Assembly (NCBI GenBank): GCA_021613535.1
Contig: CP075495.1
Location: 4,650,001-4,714,000, forward strand
Direction of reading: 5' to 3'
DNA length: 64,000 nt
Source: Adineta vaga
Lineage: Eukaryota > Rotifera
Numbering within the stretch: the stretch's first letter is position 1; every line of letters begins with the position of its first letter. Below, piece after piece: positions 34,113 to 44,976 of the stretch. The position numbers and the translations under genes were made by a program. The notes beneath the pieces are model-generated. The model saw only the letters and a list, made by a program, of their open reading frames with translations. It did not search any database and was not told where the DNA came from.

Positions 34113-35476
34113 ATGTCATCTCCAGGTAATTATGCAAAAGGTTATGTACGTTGGACAGCTGGTGGTAAACGTGTTATGTGGGATGGTGCTCGTTGGCAAC
34201 AATTATGTCAAATAGAGAAATGTTTGAAACGCGATCAAAAATCTCAAGGTGTTTGTCTTATACACTATCGTGAACAACAAGAAAACAAACTAAAGACTAA
34301 AAATAAGAAATTTAAATTTGATAATAAAGTAGACAAAATTAAATCAAATAAAGACAAAAAATCGAATTCACTAAAAAAAGCATCTATATCAACACGTTCA
34401 AAACGAATCAGATCAAGTAGTAAGTAATCATATTCATCGAAAATTTCTTGTTTTTGAAGTTTTTCTTGTCTTCTTCTTTTCTAGATTCTCTAAATGGATC
34501 AACTAAGGTAAATAATATTTATTATAATTAGAAAAAAAACTATTTTTGGAAATATTGTTTGATTTCGAAGTAGATATAAGAATTTTTTCTGTTCATTCTA
34601 GGTATCTGATAATGATCTTCAAAATTCAGATGTCAATAATTCAGATTCTGAAATTAATGATAGAAAATCATCCGTGAGATTGATTACTTCCAAACTTTCT
34701 TATTATATATATGTTTTGCTTTTATAGACATCACATATAAGTCCATCAAAATCTCATAGATCATCTCGAAAATTGGTGCTCGTTTGTTCTTCACTCACTC
34801 GTCAACAATTGGTATTTTAAATCAATCGATGTCATCCATTTACACATTCTCTTTATTCTTTATTTTCTAGTCTCAAGTAGAATTATTCTGTAGTCGTTTT
34901 TCTGCTCGTATATCAAATCAAATTGATGAAACAACAACACATCTAATTGCAAGTGAAGTTGAACAACGTGTATGCTGTTTAACGAAAAAAGTTTTCTTTG
35001 CTGTTGCTTATCATCTCTATGTGACTGGTTATCAATGGATCGAAGACTGTCTTACCAAACAAACATTTCTCAATGAAGAATCCTATGAAATTCTTGGCGA
35101 TGCATCTCTATCTTCACAACATAATGGTATGCATCGTTCACGTTTAATTCGTGAACCAATATTTAAATCATATTCTTATACAATTGCTGTTGAATGTTCA
35201 ATTGGTTGTCAACATGGTATGTTTAATCGACAAGAACTTGAACAACTCGTACAATTATCAGGTGCTAATCTATTGCAAGATGATAATCGAGATGAATTAG
35301 ATCTTAATACAAGTATTGTCGTTCTATGTGACGATGATGATAAAACGGTCGTAAAAAAATATCAAGATTTCAAAAATAAAGTTTATTATGTTATACCAGA
35401 ATTTTTTCTTGATTCAATTGTATTATATGAAGTTCAACCAATTAAAGGTTATGAATTACTTTATCAAATAGAGTAA
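34113..35476 (+). CDS. BRCA1-type tandem BRCT protein with Trp/Cys/His N-terminal module
   Basis: Five exons (34113-34419, 34485-34507, 34602-34673, 34728-34811, 34871-35476) give 363 aa. Residues about 148-235 form BRCT1 (KLVLVCSSLT; TTHLI; YQWIEDCL; LNEESYEILGD). Residues about 255-360 form BRCT2 (QELEQLVQLSGANLL; PEFFLDSIVLYE). Order and linker resemble the BRCA1/BARD1 phosphopeptide-binding pair. Ser155 and a Lys-Lys at the expected pSer-contact position are present. The N-terminus has no RING finger. Instead residues 10-52 carry GYVRWTAGGKRVMWDG, then C32, C37, C48 and H51, a possible zinc knuckle, followed by a Lys-rich linker. Likely nuclear, binding phosphorylated partners; a DNA-damage role is inferred from the BRCT pair only. 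Confidence 0.8.
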
Positions 35477-35821
35477 TATATAATGTATATTCAGAAAATG
35501 TTTCCAATGTAGATGTGTGTTGTCAGTTTTCTTTTTCTTTTTTTTTCTGTGTTTATTAAAGTATATCTATGTCTTTTGCCTATTTCTTTAATGTTTCAAG
35601 ATAATCCGAAAGAAATGAAAATGATTGTATATGCATTTGTAGATAAAAATCAAAACGGAAAAAAAATCCACATGTTTTGTCTTTACTAACGGATTAGTTT
35701 TATTTATTTTTCGTCAAAACATTTCCAAATAAATACTTGTTTAATTATATGTAGAAATTGAACTAAATCAAAGCAATGTACTTCAATTGAAATTCTATCT
35801 TCGTTTTTAGATACGAACAAT
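35477..35821. other. Intergenic, 345 nt
   Basis: AT-rich. It ends with a T-rich TTTTTAG at 35804-35810, 11 nt before the next ATG. No coding signal. Confidence 0.5.
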
Positions 35822-36756
35822 ATGACGTCATCAGTAAATCTTTTAACGACAAATGAATTTAATAAATCATTAGATGAACTTTTAAATTTTGCTGATAGTC
35901 TAAAATTACGCGAGAACGAACTTGAACAACAACATAAATTAGAAATAGAAAAACTCAAAACGGAATATGATATTCAAGTTCAACTAGAGAAAAAACGTGT
36001 TGAACAACTTCAGGAAATCAATCGAACAATAATAGAACAAGTACAGCGTGAAGCACAAAAACAAATTGAAGGAAATCAAAAATATGATGTAATTATACAT
36101 TAAAAAAATACTTCAAAGTATTATATAGTGTAATAAATTCAACGTTTATGAATATTCTTATTTAGATTTTACATGCAAAATATAATTGTTTGGTTGAAGA
36201 ATGCAAACAAATCAAAGAGCAACATAATGAAAAGAGACAACGTATTGAAGAACTTGAGAAAATTGCTCGAATATTAAGTAATGACAAAGTCAAACTTGAT
36301 AATGAAATCAAAGAACTTAAATTTGATAATCAACGTTTACAAGATCAAATAAAAGAAGCATCATCTACAACAACAACAACAGCAGCAGCAGCATCTTCAT
36401 CACGTAACTAAATACGAAAAATAGAAAGAAATACGAATGTCTATTGAAAATCTTTCGTTCTAGCACGTGTATCAAATGAAATTATTGAATTAGTTGAAAA
36501 AGCAGTAACAGAAAATGGTGAATTAAAAAAATTATTAAGTGAACGTGATAATAGTATTCAAACGCTCAATGAACAGTTAGATAAAGTTCAAAGTGAAGAT
36601 CCACAAGTTGTTGAACAACGTCTTTTACAATTAGTTACAAAATTAAAAAATGATTTTCGTACAATGTATGAAAATCAATCAAATTTTTTCCTTCAAAAAA
36701 TTGATCTTCTCAAACAAGAACAACGTGATAATATAGCTAGTCTTTATAAACATTAA
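35822..36756 (+). CDS. Coiled-coil protein, family not recognised
   Basis: Three exons (35822-36088, 36166-36403, 36464-36756) give 265 aa. After a short N-terminus (TSSVNLLTTNEFNKSLDELL) the protein is almost all predicted coiled coil with heptad-like Leu/Ile spacing. It is broken at about residues 160-170 by a Thr/Ala/Ser tract encoded by ACA and GCA repeats. The C-terminal helix contains VVEQRLLQLVTKLKNDFRTM. No catalytic or membrane segment. Function unknown. It lies on the same strand as the BRCT gene and the two RRM/coiled-coil genes. Confidence 0.75.
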
Positions 36757-37353
36757 TACTTGTTGTTTTTTTGTATATATCTCAATGGATGTATATTTAT
36801 TACTGGAGCTTTCAGTAAAACATTTTCATATAGACAGATGACAAAGGTGAGGAAAAGAAATAGTTATTTTATTGTTCTCTCTTGTCTCTATTTCATACAA
36901 TATGATGTTTATAATAATGATGATCATTGTGAAAATGAAAAATTTTGTATGGAACTCGGATGTGTTATGTGTATCGTAAGAATATCAGGTAACAACATTT
37001 TGCTGATTTTTGTTTCACTTCGTCATAGATTGATTGTTATATACAACTAATATCTCTATCATACAATGAGCTGTTCTTACTTCATTTCGATCTATTTATC
37101 ACAATCATTCGATGTGTAAGAGCATGTTCATTCATTAATGTTTGACATCTACATGTGCTGCCGCTCCTCATGTTCGATTAGTCGATATAGACAGCCAGTG
37201 CTAAATGCTTTTCAACCGTTGTTGAATTGGGTTTTTTTCTTTTTCTGTCGTCGAAAAATATTTTAAAATGAGTCTTTTGGGATTTTTTAAATATAATAAT
37301 CTATAATAAATCATCTAAGAACAGTCTATGTCAATTTTTTGTATTAGATCGAT
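36757..37353. other. Intergenic, 597 nt
   Basis: A 96-codon frame here (36760-37050) starts from a non-ATG codon and has no family likeness, so it is not called. A T-rich TATTAG at 37342-37347 lies 6 nt before the next ATG. Confidence 0.5.
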
Positions 37354-38710
37354 ATGTCATCTGTATCATTAGATCAATTTCGGCAAGATATCAAATTTAG
37401 AGAGATTTGTATCGGAAATATCAATAAACATACTGAACCTCATCGATTACTGTAAGTTTTCATATTGATTATTCAATAATTAAAACTAATTATCATTTTA
37501 AAGAGCTCATTTCGAACAATTCGGTAAAATTGTGCATTACAATTACACGTCACCAACAGGTGGATATGTTTTTATAACATATGAAAAATCCTCTATGGTC
37601 GACAATTGTATATCTGCTAGACCACATTATCTCGATAATCGACATTTGTAAAATGATCATAGATGTATATAGATATAATTTGATTTGACTTTCTATAGAT
37701 ATGTTAAACGTGCTTTACCTATTGACGATGATCATCCTCGAGAACGATATGAAACCTCGCGTGATCTAATGATTGTGATCCATTCTGATGATGAAGTTTA
37801 CAAGCAACCAGAATTTTTACTTGAACTACGCGAATATTTTTCTTCGTATGGACGTCTTTATGCTTGTAAATATTGTCATGAAGAAAATTTTGATTATATT
37901 CTTGTCGAATTTAGTGATAAAGGTGAATGAGAAGAATTATTTTCTAATTCTTATGAAAACCTTTCATATCTTATTTAGATTCTATTGATAAAATTATACT
38001 TGATAAACCACATCGTTATAATGATCTTGAACTTGATGTAATGAAATACATAGAGTCAAATATTGAGCTGATGAACAAGAAATATGCTTTCAAAAAGCAA
38101 GCATCATCAACAATAAAAGATGCTATTGATGATGATAATTGTCATTCAATAAAATCTTCCAAATTAAATTCATCAAAGAAAGAACCAATTAAGGAAGTTG
38201 ATCTTCAAAATGAAGTCTATCGTCTTCAAAATGTCTTGAAAAATATGAATGAAGAGTTTGATATTAAACGAAAAAAATTAGAAGAAGATTGTTGTCAAGA
38301 ATTAAAACAATTGAATGAAAATACAACAAATACTCAACAATTACAACAAGATCTTGCGCAAGGTAAAGATAATTCAATAAAGGATTCCTTTCCTTCGATT
38401 TCAATCATTGAACTATATTAATGATGATCTGTTTGTTTTTTTTCTTCTAGAACATGCTCAATTATTACTCAAATATGAATCACTGAAACAAGAAAACGAT
38501 ATACTTAATGAGCAATACTTAAGTGTTGAATTAGAAAACTTTGAAATAACATCGTATTATGAACAGATTCTCGTTGAAGAAAAAGCTAAAACAGCACAAC
38601 TCGAAGCTGAATATACTAAAAAATTACAAGAATCGGATACAAATCATTCTCTTCCATGTTCATCATCATCATCATCATCAACACAATCAAATAGATTTAA
38701 CGCTAATTAA
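37354..38710 (+). CDS. Tandem-RRM protein with C-terminal coiled coil
   Basis: Five exons (37354-37451, 37504-37647, 37699-37922, 37979-38362, 38451-38710) give 369 aa. RRM1 (about 17-85) has RNP2 EICIGNI and RNP1 GGYVFITY, ends with YVKRALP, and has a hnRNP-like layout. RRM2 (about 98-170) is more divergent (LMIVIHSDDE; DYILVEFSD). The rest (about 175-355) is coiled coil (LQNEVYRLQNVLKNMNEEF; LLLKYESLKQENDILNEQY), ending in a poly-Ser run encoded by TCA repeats. It probably binds RNA and oligomerises. I cannot name an orthologue. Confidence 0.78.
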
Positions 38711-38865
38711 ATTTTACTTTTGTTATTTTTTCGCATTTTGTTTAACAGGTGCGACAGTTTTGGTTAGAAAAGTCTAAATAAAAAACAAATAATTTATTAA
38801 ATATTCATAGGAAAATGATTTTTTTGTCTTCTCCGTTATTTATTTTTCTAGATATTTCCTCAAGA

Positions 38866-40096
38866 ATGACCGATGATGATGATCGATTAATATTCATTAA
38901 AAATATTCCATATGATATTGAAGAAGATGCTTTATCTAAATGGTGTGTTTCATTTGGTCCAATAACGAAATGTTCGTTAAAACGTGATAAATTTGGACAT
39001 TCACGTGGTTTTGCTTTTGTTTCATTTGCAACAACGGATGGTTATAATAATATATGTAAGGAAAACCAAGATTTTATATGTATTTTTAACGAATTAACTA
39101 CAGTTTGAAACAAAAATACAAATTCTATATCCTTGCTGCTTTTGTTACCGCATTCCAACCTAGGAAATAAATAGATCATATTAATAGAGATAAGTCGATC
39201 AAATTGAAATATTGAGTATGTTTTCTTTTTATATCTTTTGTTGAAGGTCCTTGTTACTACTCATAGTAAGTGCTCACTGTCTTCATGTATAGCTAAATCG
39301 AATATTTCTGAAATGGAAAGAATGTATCCATATAGAACGTTTCTTTGTTCATTCAATATAGATAATTGTCTGATAGTAAAAACTAGAAGAAACTTTTAGT
39401 ATAAGATTGAATACTAAAAGAACATCGAGATGCGATTCATATGTCGCAACTTTTATGAGACTTGAAACGTCAATGATGAATCAAATTCTAGAAAGATTTA
39501 ATAGTCAGTATAATTGTAATGTATAGAATCAATGAAGCTCTTTCGATCTTAACGTCTAGTTTAAACATATTTGCTTTGTATTTTTAGTATCCAAAGGTCC
39601 ACATTATTGTCAAAATCGTTCTCTAACAGTTAGACCAGCAAATGATCAAAAGAATTCTACTGATCAACTGTCATATTCATCTTCAGATCAAATATCTCAA
39701 ACGACATCTTTTATTTCTACTACAGATAATTATAATTCTAGGACAACTGAAAATAATTCAACATTTGATGATGACGCTCATCATCATCTAGCAACATTAC
39801 GTGACGAATTAGAAGCTAATCTTGAATGTCTTGAAATAGCACATGAACATGAAGTCAAAATTTTACAAGAAAAACTTGTAAAAGAAAAAAAACTTTATCA
39901 AGATGCTCTTGAATTATATAAAGAAGTGGAAGAAAATCTGTTGAAAACTCAAGAGGATAATATTCGAATTCGAACATCTTTAGTAAAAAATGTCATGCAA
40001 ACATTCAATATTCGACGAAATTTAGCTCGTCAAACTAAAGAACAATTAAAAAAATGTGCTCAAATTGAAAAACAATGTGATGAGATTAAAAAATAA
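38866..40096 (+). CDS. Single-RRM protein with C-terminal coiled coil
   Basis: Two exons (38866-39055 and 39588-40096) give 232 aa, separated by a 532-nt intron that is long for this window. The RRM (about 6-83) is canonical: RNP2 LIFIKNIP, RNP1 RGFAFVSF, with the exon junction inside the domain (YNNI/LSKGPHYC). A Ser/Thr-rich linker follows, then a coiled coil (about 132-230). It starts 155 nt after the stop of the tandem-RRM gene and has the same RRM-linker-coiled-coil plan, suggesting relatedness or shared function. Likely RNA-binding; specific role unknown. Confidence 0.78.
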
Positions 40097-43000
40097 ACAA
40101 TAACTTCAATCAAAAAATTTGTGATATAGAATTTTCTTTTCTTTTCTTTTTTTATATTGACGAAATCTAATCGTCTTGTGTTTATTCGTTCGTTTTCTTT
40201 CGAAACCTTCTGATAAATGAAGAACAGATGCCAGTGATAATTACTGGAATATTCACTAATAAGAATTTATCGATTCTTCTCTCAGATTTGATTGCATATA
40301 TGTCTATAATTGATCTCTATCAGCTACTTGTGGATCTTAACATTTTTGGTAATGTCAACGTTATGTTATCGTTGGCAAAACCTCGATAAACAGCTAATAT
40401 TGACTTATAGTTTCTATTTCTATTTCTAAGAAACACATAATTAATTATTAAAATTCTCAACAAATAGTTACTTATAGAAGTGAGAACGTCGAATAAAAGT
40501 CAACCAAATCTAATGAGAAAATATTTCAAAAAATCTTTTGCTTTTTCTTCATTGACTTTACGTGAGTAATTTTGACATAGATTCTATTCAGTTAGTTCTT
40601 TCAATCTATTAGGAATACTTAGTGAAAGATTAGATCGATAAATAAACATATTGCTATAGAAATATTTTACTAATATTCCCGATGAGTAATACTCGAAGAA
40701 AATAGTTCTCTCAGGAGATCTGGATAAAATAATTATGAATCTTTCTGTGTCTTTTTCCATTCATAATAAGCAAGAACAGCTGCATAGTATTATTAGAAAA
40801 AGATTTACCATTGAACTTTTCATTCAAAAAAGTTTGTTCTTGTTCTATAATTAATCAGTAAATTATTCCGTGTCGGAATGATCGATATATGAACTAGACT
40901 TTTCTTATGAGAAAAACATATCGATTTCACTTTCTTTTTCTAAGATCGGAAGATCATATTTCCTTGCTTTAACATTACATCGAAAAGAATAAGTCATGAA
41001 CATTTAAGTGTATATGAAATATTTAATTAAAATAAGTGCCTTGAAACATAGACGATTCTTTTTTTCTCCCACTTTCTTTATTTTTTCACTTATACATTCT
41101 GGCATTTTGACATGATATGTTTTCTTTCGTGAATAAATACAAATATAGACAATAGTTGATTATAATAGATTTGGTCAAATATGGCACGATAAGTAAGTTG
41201 AAAATACAACGATATTTCACCTAGTCATCGTAGGTTAATTGTTTTGGATGATTAAAAATCGTTGACTGTAAATCTATTCTTGTTCTATTCTTATCTTCTT
41301 ACTATTTTCTATTCAACCAATCATATAAGAAGTATTCTTTTAATTATAGTTTTCAAGGAACACAACAAACTCTCTATTCATATCCAAGTAATTTGTAAAA
41401 TATATTTTCATCCAAAAAGTACTTATGTCTTTTTTTAAATAATTTTCCGAAGAAACTATTTCAGTAGTTTATATTCGGTTGACTAAATCTTTTCATAGAT
41501 AGTTTCTATACATTCACTATAAGATCACTCTATCTGTATTAGTTAGTAGAGAACCTTCTTCACCAAGGAAAATCTTATTTTGTTATTCATTCAAACACCC
41601 ATCATATTGACAAAAGAAAGAAGAGGAAGAAGAAACAAAAAACTGTTAACAAACAACATCCTATGAATCGTTTCATTCGAAGATAATATTCTGAAAATTT
41701 GATAAATAAAAAACAATCAAACTCCTGGATTTTCTCCAGTAAGATCGAGTTAGAAAAATAAATAAATATACAAAATCTTTCGTTTATTTTCCCTCTGATC
41801 ATCTTTGTAAATAAACCCTGAAAATATATGTCAATATCTTTTTGTTTGTCATCTCAATTCCATTAATGCACTTCTAATGTCTTCGTGTTCTTTTTATATA
41901 TATATTATAAGATGTATTTGACGTAAAACATATATGCTTATGTTCTTCTTCTTCTTATTATTATTTCTTCCTTTAGAATTCTTAGAAAAGCATGAAAAAT
42001 GAGTTCATCATATTGCAGATTTTGTATGAAATATTTGACTAGAACTAATCAAGTAAGTTCTTCTTCTTCTTCTTACAATTAATCTTGGGAAACAAAAAGT
42101 CTAATGTATAGAAAAATAACTAAATAAAACACTTATGAAAATAGACATTTTCTCAGTGGAATTTCATAATATGAACGTGATCTGAACTAACAAAGAGATA
42201 TTCACTTTTAATTTTTTAATTATCGAACTATGATCAACAGTCTTTTCTTCTTCTTCTTCTTCTTTCTTTCTTTTTTATGTATGCAAGCATGTTTTCAGTG
42301 AAACTCAAGAGTATTGGAAGATAGAGAAACAAGAAACAAAAGGCGAGGAGAAGAAGAGATAGAAAAAAAGAACGAGAAACATGGAAAGACAAGAAATGAA
42401 GAGAAAAAAAACGGAATGAAAACTAGTTAACGATCATTGAGAATGCCCATACGTCTAATCGATCACCTAATTATTTTTACAATTATATTTTTGATTTCGT
42501 TTTCCTTTTTTCTTAGCAAAAGTTTTTATACTTTTATTGGATTATAAAAATAATTAGTCTTTTGAATAAGAAAAAGGGAAGAGAAAACATAATTTTCTCA
42601 TTTAGTTTTTTTCTTTGACTTTTCTTTCTTCTTCTTCTTCTTCTTCTTCTTCTTCTTTCCCTAGTTTGATCCTAAAAAAATGAATGTGATGATTCCATAA
42701 GCAAGAATAGAGAGATCAAAGAAAACTGAAGAATGTGTACTTCACAGCGAAGATAAAATATTTGATCCTGTCAAAAAACTACGTCAATATTTGACGATTA
42801 TCGATTATACAGTCGTATACCAAATTTATCCTAAATAATAACAAAATTAGTAACTCTCACAAAGAGAATGACGATTGTTTTTTAAACATTGCATCTTGGT
42901 TATTGAAATGTTCGCATCACCTATTTCTTTAATAGTGTTATTATTATCAATTAACAATTTGTATATGAATTGATTAAAGGTCAGTATATTTTCAAATCTA

Positions 43001-44976
43001 AACTTAAAAAAGAAACAGGATACACATATCATATTGACATTGAAGGTCAACTTAAGTCTTATTCTAAAGAAAAGCAACACTTTTCGAGTGTTGAGTTTGT
43101 TCTTTCAAGGACATAGGAACAAAGGGGAGAAAATTCAATTTGACGTTTGTTTTATATTAAGTAAGTATTAATGATAAGATTTAACATTGATAAAATAAAA
43201 CATCAGAAACCATTGCGTGTTTGAATAGTAGTGAAGATTAATGGGCATGATAAAACATTCCTAATCTGATTATTTTGTGTATATTCAATCATTTCTTTTG
43301 TAATAAGATATTGAATGAGAATAGACAAAACAATTGCATATGACAGGAACCAAAGCATAAGATATATTATTTCTTTTCTTATTTGTAATCTAATTTTCAA
43401 ATTTAAATTCATCTCAAATAACAACTTTTTTTTATCTATTTGTATAAATTTAATTTCAAACAGAATCGTTTTCTTCAGACTTAATAACTAATGATTTAAT
43501 CACTAAACAGGAAAGGATAATAACAACTCATTATTGTTAAATGATAAATGAGTATATATGTATTGTGAAATATAGCTTGTTCTTCTCGCTAGACACGCAA
43601 TTGTAATAAAGTACAATAAAAGAAGAAATATGATTAAGCTATTCATATAATTTAGTAATAGACTGCATTCGGCGTTATTATTCAATGAAAAAAGAAAACG
43701 AGTAGTGACTAGAAGGCTTGTCAATTCATAAAGTACTTCTTGTGTTTATCGCATTAATTTTCTCTTTCTATTTTTTTTCTCTTGTTACTTTATTCGATCG
43801 GAAGTCGTTAAATATCGTTAAAAATCCTAGAAAATACAAAAGTGTGCGTGATATTACCAAGGTGCTTGCATTTTTACCATGCGAGTATCAAGAACACATA
43901 TATGTTTTAATCATATTAGGAAATGTTAATACTATAACGATAGGGAATTAAAAGCAATCCATTAATAGTTGATTCCAATGAAAGTAAACGAACTTAGTAG
44001 TTTTATGTTTGAAATGATTATTAAATAATGTTAGATTCCAGGTCTCAGCGACACAAGATATATAGAGTAAAATAAGTCAACTGTTTGTTTTTCTCCTATA
44101 GATAAGTTTCGAAGAATTACTTTTATTCCAGTTCAAAAGGAACATCATTATTGTTTTGACAATGGATTACTCATTCTAAATAGTTACATCCACATAAGAT
44201 GCTTTTTTTATGCATGTGTACAAATATTTTTCACCATTTGCCACAGATGTCTTTGTCTGTTATCATGCTGATGATATAATCAGTTGATAGAAATGTTATT
44301 TACTTAAATAAAGCTTTCGCTTTTACTCATTAGACATATTGCCGTTCGATTCACAAATGATTTCAAAGAAAATACTCTGTTAGAATATCTGTCTTCCTCT
44401 CTCTCTCGCTCTCAATTATAATAATGTCTCTTTTTTTCTTTTTTTTGTTTCCCTTGGACATTGACAGAAGGAAAGTAATCAGTTAATTTGTTATTGTATA
44501 TCTGCCTATTTAATTACATATTGCAAATTAATTGAACAAAAATGTGTTGACATTCGATTATCATTAACAATAGATGAATAAAATGAAATAAAACAATTAT
44601 AAATATAAGTGTGTTATATATACGTGAGATACATAATTCATCCGATTATAATAATAGAAAATCGTCAATTGTCATAAAACATAGAACAGAAACAAAAGAT
44701 TTGTCGATAATTAGTTACAAAAAAAAATCATGTTGTCATTTGCCTGAAGCAAAAGAAAAAGTCAGGTTATTGTTATTTTTTTTTATCGAGTAGTTTCGCG
44801 TATAAAACCATCCTACAAGCTTCGTTTTTCCTTTCAGATGAGAATTAAATCAAATAGATTGGACTATATATCGATATAAACATAAACTTGTATGCATGCT
44901 GCTTGATTGTATTCTAGACCATCGTCTTTCAAGTCTTCCTTTTTCTTAATATCTTAAATATTCAATTTAAATCAAT
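40097..44976. other. Long gene-poor region, 4.9 kb
   Basis: No frame in this stretch has an ATG start, splice signals and family likeness together. It is AT-rich with repeated pyrimidine tracts, including CTT microsatellites at about 42246-42263 and 42626-42657. A 77-codon frame at 43718-43951 is hydrophobic but has no ATG start. No transposon, tRNA or inverted-repeat structure was recognised. It may contain regulatory DNA of the P2X gene or decayed sequence. Confidence 0.5.
42626..42657. repeat. (CTT)n microsatellite
   Basis: About ten CTT units on the plus strand. Shorter runs of the same unit occur near 41944, 42059 and 42246, so the gene-poor region is enriched in this motif. Confidence 0.8.

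Noticed and set aside
43718-43951. 77-codon hydrophobic plus-strand frame in the gene-poor block
   Set aside because: It begins with a non-ATG codon and has no splice context or family likeness. It could be chance in AT-rich DNA.
40097-44976. Transposon or retroelement in the long gene-free stretch
   Set aside because: I looked for reverse transcriptase, transposase or integrase motifs and terminal repeats and saw none.
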